Assembly: GCA_032622095.1 (NCBI GenBank) | Contig: CP136061.1 | Location: 99,011,345 to 99,075,344, forward strand | From: Siphonodentalium dalli | Lineage: Eukaryota; Mollusca; Scaphopoda; Gadilida; Siphonodentaliidae | Direction of reading: 5' to 3' | DNA length: 64,000 nucleotides | Shown here: positions 11,091 through 22,871 of the stretch, in pieces | Layout of the letters: every line of letters begins with the position of its first letter | Numbering within the stretch: the first letter of the stretch is position 1 | Notes under the pieces: generated by a model | Seen by the model: only the letters and a program-made list of their open reading frames with translations | Databases searched by the model: none | Told to the model about the DNA's origin: nothing | Position numbers and translations under genes: made by a program

Positions 11091-12299
11091 AAAACATTTT
11101 GGTTATTGGAAAGTAAATGGGCCGTTCTCCTTGGGGGGTGTATATATATATAATGTGCTGAAAAGTAGAGCGTTTTAGTCACATTATCGACTCATAATTA
11201 GTCGATTCTAAGCAAATTATGTGCACACAATGACCCGTAAAACTTAGAACATTGGTAACATGATTTTCCTTTTCTGTGAAGGTCAGAACTCCGTGTGTTT
11301 GTTTAAATAGAATATAGACCGAACCCAAGTTCAAACTTTGAGGGCCTAAATCTCCTCCATTTTTCAACGGATTTGCGATCTGTTTTCATTTTTGTGATCA
11401 GCGTTTATTGTAGATGTTATATTCCAAGTTTCATCTGATTCGAAGACTAAATAAAATTTGGCACCTGAAACCACCCCTCCCCAAAATTACAATACTGAAC
11501 CGACACTGGAAAAATTTGGCACACACCGAGCACTAGTTATTCTGGATACGTAGAAGTGTGTCACTATCTCCAATATTTGTCCGTTTTAAAGGAGATGCGG
11601 CGACAACCGATTGCCCCATTAAATACAATTTTTGAGGGCCCACAACTCTGGTATTTCTACTCAGATTTAAAAAAAATATGAAGCCATACACCTAAATAGA
11701 CGAGATTCGTAACGAAAGTTTTATTTTTAATTTGGCACCCCCACCCCATTGTAAAAATATGAGATCGACCCTGTCCAGTTTTCGTTTTGCCACTGAACAG
11801 TAAGTGACCAAGAGGACTGTGAAAACCTAATTCAGTTATCTGGAATGATAGGAGAGTACAGCTGTGTACAATGAATTCGGTGTATGCCTATCTATGGGTG
11901 GTAACTCCGCAGGGAAAGCGCGGACACAAGTTTGTATGCCAGTGGGCAGTATTGCATATCGAGGTGTCCATATGGTCCAAATTTGGATGCCCTGCTCCTC
12001 ATAATTTCCGAGATAGTAAAATGACATTTGTTCAGTTAAAGGGAGATAACTCTGCGAGGAAAGCGCAGACAATATTCGTTATGCGACTAAGGCATACAAC
12101 GCACTTGCCCCAACATACTTACCAACTTTTAGTTTTCTACTGCTCATCATTTCCGAAATATAGTGATTATAAAAGTGTGGAGTATTTTAATAATAATAAT
12201 AGTTAAAAATAATTTTTTTTAAATTTCACTCCGTGGTGAAGCGTTGGGTCGCATTCACGATATCTTCATTTTCTGTATCCCTTAGATGCATACATTCCC
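11091..12299. other. No gene; diverged dispersed repeat sequence
   Basis: The sequence recalls widely dispersed invertebrate repeats. Two copies of a TAACTC(C/T)GC-x5-AAAGCGC motif occur at about 11901 and 12046, the second preceded by AAAGGGAGATAACTC. A 111-codon frame at 11871-12206 spans these repeats and is not credible as a gene. Confidence 0.35.
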
Positions 12300-12377
12300 T
12301 AGAGATTGCACGGCCCTACTCCCATTAGTTTCTCAGTAGTTTCAATTAAACAGAAAACGGCCCCAATAGAACAACAA

Positions 12378-12473
12378 TATACTTCCTTGGTTACACCATG
12401 GAAGTATAAAAATAGTGAAAAAGGAAAAATCACAAAACAATATACTTCCATGCTAAACCATGGAAGTATAATA
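12378..12473 (+). repeat. Duplicated small hairpin inside the LINE
   Basis: ACAATATACTTCC..CCATGGAAGTATA occurs twice, at about 12376-12411 and 12439-12472. The second is a clean hairpin (TATACTTCCA / TGGAAGTATA, 10 bp arms); the first has one weaker position. The unit interrupts what should be continuous LINE coding sequence, so it looks like a small insertion followed by duplication. Confidence 0.6.
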
Positions 12474-12856
12474 ACCAAAGCTAAGTGGAAAGTTGAGGGA
12501 GAAAAAAGCACGAAATATTTCTGCATTCTTGAAAAGAGACACTACATTATTAAAACTTATTAAAAAAATAATAAAAGCTGACGGCTCAGAAACTACAACA
12601 TTTTCAGAAATACAATCTGAACAAGAATCATTCTATAAATATCTTTATAAATCCAAATTGAGTATAGTAGAAAATGAAACTTGAGTTTTGGGACACCAGT
12701 AAACCTTTTCTCAATGTTTGGGATGAAACAGAATCAGAATCTCTCATATGTTGAATGCGTGGCAGCCTTGACAAAAAATGAAAAACGATAAATCATCGGG
12801 ATGTGATGGTTTCACAGCTGGTTTCTATAAGTTCTTCTGGGATGACCTGAGCGAAT

Positions 12857-14095
12857 ACTTTTTTTTTTTTTAATAATTTTTATTGAGATCAAAAATACAT
12901 ACTCATTCAGACTTGTCATACAAAAAATACAGACATTTGGCAAAAATTGAAGAAATTAAAGAGGATTACATTTAGATATTCAGTTTCAATTATTCTCCAC
13001 ATTTCAATGATATAAAAAATAGAAATGAGAACTTCATATAAGTTTGGTTTAGGGAAGCATCTAAACAGGTATAGAGTCTCTACTACGGCTAACCACCCTA
13101 ACAGTGTGACTTGTTGTGAATAGAGAATTTAAAAGTTTCCATCTTTCAACGAAAGTTTTTTCCTTCCTAGTGGAGAAGCGTTTCAATGGTACCTCATCTA
13201 TGTTTTTATAATGCTGTATTGTTTCTATTAAGCCCTTCACTGAAGGTTCACTATTCCTGACTTTACAGGAATATATATACCTTTTATATAGTAAAATATA
13301 AAGATTAATTATATTATCTATTTCAGTCTCAATTATATTGCAACCCAAGGTTACCCATTCTGGTGAAATGTCGAAGTTTATATTACATGTTTCCGCTATT
13401 TTTTCACGTAATGACAATAGTACTGATTTAGAAACTGGGCATTCATAGAAAAAGTGAAGCAGTGTTTCCTTTTGTTCTTGACAGAAGCAGCATAACTCAG
13501 TTTCTGATAATTTGCATTTAAAAAGCTTTGAATTTGTGTATAAGATATCATGATTCATTTTGAATTGGAAAGATAAAAGCCCAGTGTCATTTGTTATTAT
13601 GGCCGTGTTATTGTATATTGATTTCCACTGCTCAGCTGAAAATATTTTCCCAAGGCGGTCTTGCCATTTTTTCTGAGATGTTTGGGGTGACATGATGATT
13701 TCATTCAAGAAAATGGGGTAAAACTCTCTGCAAGCTTTTTCACAGTTTTTTAATTTAATTATATAGTCAGATGTCACACTGTTAAGGTGAATTGATGTCG
13801 ATAAACAGTCTTTCCATGCATTTGGTAAGGCTGTAATCAGGCCTATATAGGTGGTGAGGGGAGTTTGTAATTCATACTTGCTACACAATTCCTCATATTT
13901 CATTATGCCAGAGGTTTCATCATTGATTAAATCATTTAAAAAGTAAATGCCCTTTTCTACCCAAGTCTTATAAAAGACTATTTTTCGGTTTATTCTGATA
14001 TTCTTGTTGTAAAAGAGCGGTTCACTTTGGATATCTTCTGGGGTTGTGGTGATAGATGTAGTTTGCGAATACTTGTTTAATTCAATTACCTACAC
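12857..14095 (-). mobile_element. 5'-truncated LINE nested in the plus-strand LINE
   Basis: A run of T at about 12860-12872 is the poly(A) tail of a minus-strand insertion. Its 5' limit is placed near 14095, where plus-strand LINE-type sequence resumes. It contributes the pseudogene at 13061-13903. An insertion in opposite orientation into an older related LINE explains why the plus-strand RT is split. Confidence 0.75.
13061..13903 (-). pseudogene. C-terminal part of a Tx1/L1-like LINE ORF2
   Basis: This is a 280-codon open frame, the 3' third of an ORF2 protein. Around residues 137-155 it has a C-x2-C-x8-H-x4-C cluster (CCFCQEQKETLLHFFYEC), typical of the zf-RVT region downstream of RT. Near the end, YKRYIYSCKVRNSEPS matches the LINE tails at 26354-26629 and 59359-59565. 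RT and endonuclease are absent (5' truncation), so it can produce no active enzyme. Residues before the zinc cluster (KKWQDRLG, LLSFQFKMNHDILYTN) match the usual layout of this LINE group. Confidence 0.85.
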
Positions 14096-15240
14096 AAAGA
14101 TGTGGAATAATTACATGCATTCCAAAACAAAATAAAAACAAACAATTTCTAAAAAAAAATGGAGGCCAATTTCACTCCTTAATATTGACATAAACATTGC
14201 ATCGTCTGTAATTGCAAACAGGATAAAGACATACCTTCCAAAGCTAATCTCAAACTCATAACTTTGATTCACGTCAGGGCGTTATATAGGAGAACCAACA
14301 CGACTTTTTTCGGATTTAATGGAAAAGTGCGGGAAAAATTATATTAATGGTTTCCTAACAACCCTAGACTTTGAGAAGGTATTTGACTCTTCAGAATGGA
14401 AGTTTATTCAACGATGTCTTGAATTCTTTAAATTTGGCACCTCTATAATTCAATGAGTGAAAGCTGTTTACAATAATATTTACAGCCATATAGTTAGCAA
14501 TGGGAATTTGATAAAATAAAGATATATAAAGAGGAGTCAGACACGGGGCCCCTTTGTCACCTTATATATTCACTCTATGTGGAAATACTTAGTACTGGGC
14601 TGAAATTCAATCCAGACAAAAGGAATTGATATAAAATAAATCAGAATATACCCTAAAACAACAAACAGATGACCTAACTTTTGTCTCCAGGATGATCAGA
14701 TATCACAAAAGAATGCTCTTCAAACTTTCACTGATTTTGGAAAAAAATGTCGGGCCTAAAAGTTAACTTTGATAAAACTCAGGCCATTTGGATAGGACCA
14801 AAAAAGGGCCTGCGATGAAGAAAAACATACCGAACAAGAAATCATATGGAATCATAACCAATCATTTACTTTACCGGGTATTGAATTTAACATATTCAAT
14901 GAGAACCATATTGAAACCAGAAACATTACTGAATGACTGGTCTTTTCGAAAAATTAGCCCTTTTGCAAAATGACAGCTATTAAAACTCTGGCACTACCCA
15001 TATTGACAAATTGTCTCCAGTGTACTCCCAGATCCTTCAAAACAAATTTCATACAAAATCCAGAAAGTTTCTACAATATGTTATGATCAGGAAAACCAGA
15101 CCAGATAAAAATACGTGGAATTCTCAATAACACTGATTTATAGGTGGAATGAAATTCCCCCATATGGATTCATTTACTAAAGCGTTAAAAATGAATTGGA
15201 TAAAAATAATTGATGGACCCAAAGTGTGAGGCAAGTTGGT

Positions 15241-15563
15241 AAACCCTATTGATTGACGACTGAGGATCATTCGGGGGACACGACGTCTGCAATCTCCATC
15301 ATGATGGTCTAAAGTTTATCGGCAAAAAGGTTAATCATTTCTGGAAAGTGTATTCAATGTATCGGCTTGCTTATATCGAAGTACTACCATATTTCAGAGA
15401 CATCCATAGGTTATACATGATTGAATGTTGGCGATCTCGTCAAAATCAGTTGTCAGCACATTGTGATTAAATTTCCAGGAGAAGAATTTGGGCCCAATGC
15501 AAAGGGGCGTGCATGCAGCTCCGTGTCCTAATATGGATCCATTGTGTGCACTGAATGTGTCAA
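15241..15563 (-). other. Probable 3' flank or 3' UTR of the WSC gene
   Basis: The segment lies immediately downstream (minus strand) of the WSC stop codon and upstream of the LINE. No second gene is visible. I could not pick out a convincing polyadenylation signal, so the UTR assignment is inferred only from position. Confidence 0.35.
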
Positions 15564-15730
15564 TCAGACTCCTGTGGCATAGATACTGTTTTTGGACCAT
15601 CCTCCGCAGAATTTGGTACCGTCTCCTGGGCACATGTAATCACATGAGATGTCTGACAACCGGCGATAGAAGCCGTATGATGGCCCACAGCGACAGTCAT
15701 TCGCACTCTGCATACCAGCATACTTATAAC
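15564..15730 (-). CDS. WSC-domain protein, terminal exon
   Basis: The exon begins after an AG acceptor (15731-15732, preceded by a T-rich tract on the minus strand) and runs 54 codons to TGA at 15564-15566. It supplies the second half of a WSC domain: YKYAGMQ, then DCRCG, SCDYMCPGD and KFCGGW, ending NSIYATGV. WSC domains are Cys-rich carbohydrate-binding modules of secreted or surface proteins. It starts with the last two bases of a Gly codon whose first G is supplied by exon 27944-28072, so the phases fit and the joined domain has the expected cysteine order. There are no internal stops. The protein ends right at the domain boundary. A single-copy host gene is more likely than a transposon ORF. 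Confidence 0.9.
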
Positions 15731-15855
15731 CTATATAAATATAATCGTCGATATAAATTATAATGAGATATCAGGCTTCGACATGCTATTCAATTGTTTA
15801 TTCTCATAATTTAAAGAGTTCATATGTACACATTATAGTGAAGTGCATGTGTTCG

Positions 15856-15857
<2 letters not shown>

Positions 15858-15899
<42 letters not shown>
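15858..15899. repeat. TA dinucleotide microsatellite
   Basis: About 20 uninterrupted TA units. It lies in the intron of the WSC gene, just upstream of the 62 bp hairpin. Confidence 0.95.
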
Positions 15900-15906
15900 C
15901 AGTGTT

Positions 15907-15968
15907 AATATGACAACACCAATTATAGACCCATCATTTGATGGGTCTTTAATTGGTGTTGTCATATT
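15907..15968. repeat. 62 bp near-perfect hairpin
   Basis: Arms of about 30 bp (AATATGACAACACCAATTA and TAATTGGTGTTGTCATATT outermost; GACCCATCA and TGATGGGTC innermost) pair with one mismatch (T at 15926 against T at 15949) and a two-base loop. It lies in the WSC intron beside the TA tract. No coding role. Confidence 0.9.
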
Positions 15969-16086
15969 GATAAGAACTTCCTATATATATATATCACAGA
16001 ACACCAGAACGCATCATATATATCTAGATGATATACCTCGCGGAGTTCCATTATGCATTGTTATGCGATATCAACACTAACATCCC

Positions 16087-16337
16087 AATCCATGTACAGG
16101 TACGCAAGCATTGGCGTTGGGCATTGCTATTAAAATAATCACATCCGTTAAAACCGCCACAAATAGAAAGAATGTTATATTATAGACACATCATAATATC
16201 ATAAATATCGTGTAAATTGCATATTATTTTCATGCTGGTACTCTGTGTTATGTACACAAATATCATGTTCTGTAAACCAATAGTACGTAAATAGTATGTG
16301 ATAAGGCAAACACTGAACACCGGGGAGACCCCACTAT
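16087..16337 (+). mobile_element. Remnant of the TTAA MITE family
   Basis: AAACCGCCACAAATAGAAAG near 16159 and ATCATGTTCTGTAAACC near 16262 are family words. The stretch AGTATGTGATAAGGCAAACA..GAACACCGGGG matches 55630-55665. Ends are not intact. It directly abuts the left arm of the foldback element. Confidence 0.5.
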
Positions 16338-17872
16338 GTAAACAAATGCAAAAAATCATTGTGAAAATTGGAATTTTAGTTCGGGAACAAGATCCCTCAG
16401 GATTACATTTAATCCATTTTGTTTTGTTCGTTATGACGTTTGTTCAAACTATTTAGACTTTGAAAGATGTCCGTGCATATATATGTAAAATGTATTATGG
16501 TAGTCAAGATAGCCTAGATCATATTTCGGGATTATATACCCGCTCACTTCAATGGTATAAAGGTGACAGAAAAATGCACCAGAAACGCATTATTCTTGTT
16601 GCCATGGCATAATTATGTCTGTCAGTTCATGCTAAATTTAACTGCAAACTCCATAATGGCGCAAAATGGCAAACGGAAGTATAGTAACCTTAATTTTTTT
16701 TCATCTATATGAAAAAAGGAGGCATAAATGGCTACAGTTGTGCCACCATACATGATGTACAATCCTAATCCGATAATATTAAGTCATAGCCCGACGATTT
16801 GTAAATTCAGTGTTTTAAAATGTTTCAAAAATGACGGCGAAAATTGCGATCGCAAGTCACCAATTGAAGTGTGTTTGTTGATTTTTCACTAAATCTTCAC
16901 ATATCGAATAAATTGATAGCCAAAGAGGTAGTGATACATGTATATGTCATCATAATATAGCTTCCAAAACCACTAACTATCAAATGAGTGTCCCAAACCA
17001 CATAACGAATGTATCAAACCATATACCCCGAACCCACTCATTTGTAAATGTAAATATGTTTAACCTATATATGATTTTGAATCTTTCCTTCACCATTTTG
17101 TAATAATAATATTATTGTAAACAGGGATAGGGGCAAAGTAAGTTTTGTAACTTGTCCCCAATCCCTTTTGTATTATTCGATATACAAATAAAATATGTTT
17201 GAAGTAAAAAAGTACAGAGTTACAAACCACCACCTGGTATGCAAAACCAACATGCAAATCCAAACGACGGGTACACCAAATCCAAATATTTCCCCAAACT
17301 TCCGAAAGAGTGTCCTATGCAACCCGCCCATAGAGTTTCCTTTACCAGGTATAGTGCATACAATCATATGCAAATAGTATCCAACCCACACATAGTGTAC
17401 CCCAAACCATGCATACCAAACACCAAATGATGTCTCAATCCACCCGATTATAGTGCAACAAACAATTCAATGAATGTCCCAAACCACACTGGTAGTGCCA
17501 CAAACTATACAACGGGTGTTCTAAACCACACGGGATGTGTCCCAAACCACCCCACCGGTATCTCAAAGTACCAAAATGTGTGTTCCTAACAATCCAATTA
17601 GTGCTACAAATCATACAACGTGCACACAACGAGTCTGCCAAACAATTCAATGAACGCCCAAACCACACAAAGAGTGTCTCAAACCATAGAGCGTGCCTGG
17701 ATGTCAGAAACCACAGAACGAACGACAAATAGGTATCCACGATGTACTTCATGTCACACATCTAGTGTCCCAAGCCATCTGGGTAGTGCCCTGTCATACA
17801 ACAGGTGTCCAAGACCACTCTTTCGTCTCAATCGATCAAACGTGTGTCCCAAATGGCACAATCAATGAATCA
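16338..17872 (+). repeat. Foldback element, left arm (outer part)
   Basis: This is the reverse complement of about 21600-22870. The outer landmark is GTAAACAAATGCAAAAA at 16338, mirrored by TTTTTGCATTTGTTA near 22856. The outer half is unique AT-rich sequence; the inner half (about 16975-17872) is a loose tandem array of about 25-35 bp units built on CCCAAACCACA / TGTGGTTTGGGACA. Open frames here come from the units. The arm is interrupted at about 17873 by a LINE and continues at about 20414. Confidence 0.85.
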
Positions 17873-20413
17873 ATAGAACAAATAATTTGAAAAAATCAGC
17901 CAAAGATAAATATTTAGCAAGCCTCGATGAAAACTTGAAAGTAAATGAGCCAAAACAATTCTGGCATGTCACTAAACAATTACTTAATAATTTCTCCAAT
18001 GACGAGAAAATTCCCCACTAAACTTCAACAACAGAATTTTTGAGGACGATTATCAGAAAGCACAGGTCTTAAATTCAATTTTCACGAGAAATAGTACACT
18101 AGAAAATGAAAAATCGACATTACCTAAATTTGCAGAAAGAACAACCGAAAAATTAGAAGAGATTAAATCTACTGAGGAGGACATATCAAAAGTTTTGAAC
18201 AATTTACAAACAAATAAAGCCACGGGCCCCGATGGTATAAGTAACAAAATGTTAAGGGAAACACGTGGCTCAGTTTGTAAACCACTTACAATAATTTTCA
18301 ATCTATCTGTAAAGAGCTGTTGTTCCCCTACAGCTTGGAAGAAAGCGATGTGATGCCCCTCTTCAAAAAAGGTGATAAGCATGACCCTTTAAATTATCGT
18401 CCGATATCTCTTATAAGTTGTGTCGGCAAGGTACTAGATAGATTAGTTTTTAATGAAATTCTAAGCCATTTGAAATCCCACAACCTTTTATATAAGCATC
18501 AATATGGATTTATGCCTGGTCATAGTACCGAATTTCAATTAATTGAAATCATTCATAATATCAACTGTGCAATTGACGAGGGCCAAGCGAGTTGTGCAGT
18601 CTTTTTCGACATTTCTAAAGCGTTTGACAAAGTCTGGCACCGAGGTCTTGTTTTAAAATTAGAGAAATATGGTTTGAAAGGTAATATTCTGAAATGGTTG
18701 ATAAACTATCTACAAAATAGACAGCAAAGAGTTAGAGTCAACTCAAGCTTTTCGCAGTATTCCCCAATATCAGCTGGTGTGCCACAGGGATGTGTAGTCG
18801 GGCCTCTGATGTTTTTAATTTACATTAATGACATCGCCGATGAAATTAAATCTAGCACAAGACTTTATGCTGACGACACACGTTTAATCAAAAGTGATAG
18901 TGATACTTATAACCTTCAATCGACAGTCAATAGTGACATGAACAAAATCAGAGATTGGGCTGAAAATTGGTGTGTCCAATTTAATAGTAGTAAAACCAAT
19001 CTAATGTTCTTTTCCAAGCCAAGTGTAGTTAAACCTACAATCATATTCGATGGGGTAACACTAGAATAATCAAATAGCCACAAACACATAGGATTGGATA
19101 TTGATGACAACCTAAGTTGGAACACACACATTGGTAATATATGCACTACGGCATACGCACGTTTGTCACAATTGCGTAAACTAAGAACAATGCTAAATCG
19201 CGAAACACTTCAAACCCTCTATTTATCTCATGTTCGATCCATTGTGGAATACGCTAGTAACGTTTGGTCAGGTGCACCTGAATACTTACTAAAAGATCTA
19301 GAAGATGTTCAATATGAAGCGGCTAGAATAGTCACCGGTTGCACCAGGTCAGTTTCAAATATTAGACTTCTGACCGAACTTGGCTGGGAGACGATTGAAA
19401 CTCGAAGATATTACAAACAGGTTTTAACTTTCCACAATATAGTAAACAAAAAAACACCTAACTATCTGACAGAACTTATACCACCCAAATTCAGTGCCCG
19501 AAATGACCATGATACCAGAAATGCATCAAACTTTATCCCTATGAAATGCAACTACAAAAGAAAATAGTCCACTTCCATGCCCAAGTGTATACATGACTGG
19601 AATAAACGCTATAACAAAATAAGAAATCTGAATTATGAATGTTTCCGACAATCACTAATTCCCAATCCGGTTAAATCCCCCAAGTATTTTTCTACAGGGA
19701 AACGATAATTAAATATCTTACAATGTCGACTCAGGTGCGAATGCAGTGAACTCCAATCATATAAATACTTCAATTATATTGCGATGTCCAAAGCCTGTAG
19801 ATGCAGCGATAGTGTAGAAAACGAATTTCATTATTTTCCCAATGTCAATTGCATATTATTCCAAGAGTAGACCTGCTGAACAAGCTACTACGTTTCAATA
19901 TTTATTCAGTAAAAACATTACTATTTGGAGATCCAAGCTTATCAAATTCCAATAATGAAGACATTTGCAAGGCTGTCCAAATCTTTATAAGAGACACATC
20001 CCAGGATGAGAACATACCGTCCTAATTTCAACTTAAATGACTACAATTGAAAAAGAAATCAAACAAAAATAATACTTCTGAGTATAAGACAACAGTCATA
20101 AACCCCTATTGGAACATACTCACTGTCCTGCCACCTTACCATTGGTAAGGACGGATGAGCACAGAACAGCTTAAAGCAACATATACTTTTGAACTATATA
20201 AATTCGAAGTTGGGAGAGACTAGCAACAATCAACCTTTACCATTTAACGTTAATGCCATATATAATTGTTCAATGCCATGTTCATTTTTTATTTCACTTG
20301 AGTGTATGGTGATCGTGAGAGAAGTAGCATATAAGTGGCCCGCACTTGTTCTTCAATCCCATTGCCGACTGTGTGCATTTATATGCATATATGGCGAATA
20401 AATATGTTTAAAC
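17873..20413 (+). mobile_element. CR1/jockey-type LINE inserted into the foldback arm
   Basis: The left arm breaks at about 17872 and resumes at about 20414 (AACCAATCGGTGTCCC), while the right arm is continuous across the matching point near 21600. The inserted 2.5 kb is therefore a later event. It lacks the endonuclease, so it is 5'-truncated. No clear poly(A) or simple-repeat tail is visible at its 3' end. Confidence 0.85.
18026..19720 (+). pseudogene. CR1/jockey-type LINE reverse transcriptase
   Basis: The first frame (about 18020-18352) includes ATGPDGI, the usual lead-in to RT, and is frameshifted near 18350. The next (18320-19069) holds LNYRPISLIS, GFMPGHS, FFDISKAFDKVWH (motif A), GVPQGCVVGP and RLYADDT (catalytic motif). 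A TAA at 19067-19069 interrupts the frame in phase; 19070-19567 then continues with HKHIGLDID, LYLSHVRSIVEYAS and CTRSVSNIRLL. A further in-phase TAG at 19565 precedes more matching sequence. Later frames near 19730-19870 keep a degraded Cys/His tail. Two in-phase stops and one frameshift make it inactive, though well preserved. Confidence 0.9.
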
Positions 20414-20539
20414 GAACCAATCGGTGTCCCAAACTATCCAACGGGTGTCACAAACCACCCAGCTGGTGACACAAACTATAAAACTAGTATCACAAACCAC
20501 AACATGAGTTCCCATTCCACCCAACAGGCGTCACAAAAC
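20414..20539 (+). repeat. Foldback element, left arm (inner part)
   Basis: AACCAATCGGTGTCCCAAAC to GGCGTCACAAAAC is the reverse complement of 21467-21600. It completes the left arm on the far side of the LINE insertion. Confidence 0.85.
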
Positions 20540-21466
20540 ATCTACTAACTGTCACATATAGTGTACGCACCCTCCTTCATCGAGTATTTCAGGCCATCAA
20601 ATGAGTCTTTCAAACCATCCAATGAGTTTACCAAACCGTGGGACCCTCGCTGGATGGTTTGAGATATCCGATGGGTAGTTTTCTACACTTGTTTGTGACA
20701 CTCATTGTATGGAGGGGGACATTCAGGGGTGGTTTGAGACACTAGTTGAATATTGTTAGGCACTCCTGTTGATTTGAGGCAATCGTCATGTGGCTTGGGA
20801 CACTTACTGGATGTTTAGGGACACTCATTGGTTGGTTTGGGAGTAAATTGGGACACCCATTGGGTTGTACGTTGGGGTACTCAATTGATGGATGGTTTGA
20901 GACACTCATCGGGTAGTGTGGGACACCATGGTTTGGAACAAACATTTTGCGGATTTTGACAGGATTTGCATGGTTTGGGAACCCAGTTGGGTTGATAGAG
21001 ATACCTGTTAGGTGGTTTGCGACACACTTTGGCTCATTTTGGGATGCCAGTTCTATGGACTGGGACACTCGTCGGTTGGTTTGGTATACTATTAAGAAAT
21101 GTTTTTGACACCCGTTAGCCTGATTAGACGAAACTTGATCATGCTATGAATTTCTACTCTGTTTAGCACCCACGTAGAGATCATATTCCACCAGTAAAAA
21201 ACCCGGGCACATTTTGATGTTGTGACAGGGAAGTATATATCATTGAAAACGCATGGGTACACGTATACCGTACTCAAATATTGTTGTTGATTTCTATATT
21301 CTCGATTTCGTAGAATAAGGTTACCCGAATTCCATTATTTGACTAGCTGGTGGGTGCGAAGTAATGTTATAGATGGCCGATAAGCCGGAATTAAAACAAA
21401 TAGGTCCGTTATCGAGATATTTTGGTGCAGTTATCAGGCAAATAATATATTTCTTAGTTATTACCT
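20540..21466. repeat. Foldback spacer with GGTTTGGGACAC tandem units
   Basis: Bases 20640-21110 are degenerate units built on GGTTTG(G/A)GACACTC, in right-arm orientation. About 21110-21466 is non-repetitive. No gene encoding a transposase was found between the arms, so the element is non-autonomous or not a transposon. Confidence 0.7.
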
Positions 21467-22871
21467 GTTTTGTGACGCCTAATGGATGGGTTGGGAACTC
21501 ATGTGATGGTTTGTGATACTAGTTTTATAGTTCGTGTCACCAGCTGGGTGGTTTGTGACACCCGTTGGATAGTTTGGGACACCGATTGGTTGGATTTGGG
21601 AAACTGATTTTGTCACTGTGCAATTTGGGACAGAAGTTGAAGCGACTAAGACGAAATATGAGTGGATTGTGGACACCTGTTGTATGAAAGTGCACTACCC
21701 AAATGGCTTGGGACACTAAATGTGTGGCATGAGGTACATCATGGATGCCTATTTGTCATTCATTCTGTTGTGTCTGACATCCAGACCCACTCTATGGTGT
21801 GGGACACTCTTTGTGTGGCTTTCGGTGTTCATTGAATGGTTTGACAGACTCGTGTGCACGTTGTATTATTTGGAGCACTAATTGGATGGTTAGGAACACA
21901 CATTTGGGTACCTTCATATACCGGTGGGGTGGTTTGGGACACAACTTGTTGTATAGTTTGTGGCACTACCACACATGGAACATTCATTGAATTGTTTGGG
22001 GCACTATAGTTGGGTGGATTGAGACATCATTTGGTGTTTGGATGCATGGTTTGGGGTACTAGATGTGTGGGTTGGTGGGTTGCATGGGACACCCTTTCGG
22101 AAGTTTGGGACAATATTTGGATTTGGGGTACTCGTCGTATGGATTTGCATGTTGGTGTTGCTTGCTAGGTGGGTGGTTTGTAACTCTGTATATGGTTTGA
22201 TACATTCGTTATGTGGTTTGGGACACTCATTTGATAGTTAGTGGTTTTGGAAACTACAGTATGATGGCATATATCACTGCTGTTTGGCTATCAATTTATT
22301 CGATATGTAAAGATGTTGAGAAAAATCAACAAACACAACTCAATTGTTGACTTCCGATCGCAATTTTCGCCGTCATTTTGAAACATTTTAAAACACTGAA
22401 TTGATAAATCGTCGGGCTATGACTTAATATGATCGGATTAGGATTGTACATCATGTATGGTGGCACAACTATAGCAATTTACGCCTACTGTTTTCATATA
22501 ATGGAAAATATCTCATGTTACTATACTTCTGTTTGCCATTTTGCCCGCCATTTTGGATTTGTTAGTTAAATTTTGCATGAACTGACAGGCATAATTATGC
22601 CATGGCAACAAGAGTAATGCGTTTCTGATACATTTTTATGTCACCTTTATAACATTGAAGTGAGCGGGTATATACTCCCAAAAAATTATCTAGGCTATCT
22701 TGACCACCATAATACCTGTTACATGTATATGCACGGACATCTTTGAAGGTCTAAATAGTTTGAGCGAACATCATAACTAACAAAACAAAAATGGATTAAA
22801 TGTAATCATGAGGGACATTGTTCCCGGACTAAAATTCCATTTTTCACAATGTTGTTTTTGCATTTGTTAGG
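21467..22871 (-). repeat. Foldback element, right arm
   Basis: It mirrors the left arm: the inner part (21467-22250) has TGGTTTGGGACAC tandem units and the outer part (22250-22871) has unique sequence such as CAATTTTCGCCGTCATTTTG and GGCACAACTATAGC, both present inverted at 16.7-16.9 kb. Small indels separate the arms, so it is not very recent. Confidence 0.85.

Larger units (their letters stand above)
12300..15240 (+). mobile_element. Heavily decayed Tx1/L1-like LINE, plus strand
   Basis: Before the nested insertion, 12306-12684 reads as the region between endonuclease and RT (AKWKVEGEKSTKYF, LEKRH), followed by a degenerate NDKSSGCDGF at about 12783. After the insertion, 14273-14800 reads in broken frames as RT: GRYIGEPTRL, TLDFEKVFDSSEW (motif A), a degraded RGPF block, and KLTLIKLRPFG. 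Many stops and frame changes show that it is dead. The order of motifs is that of the L1/Tx1 group. Its left part carries two small hairpins (12378-12473). Confidence 0.75.

Noticed and set aside
13061-13903. A host gene of unknown function
   Set aside because: The zinc cluster, the poly(T) at 12860 and two further tail copies in the window identify it as a LINE ORF2 C-terminus.
16975-22250. Frames over the GGTTTGGGACAC units as secreted or repeat proteins
   Set aside because: Frames are short, occur on both strands and drift with the unit length, so they are tandem-repeat by-products.
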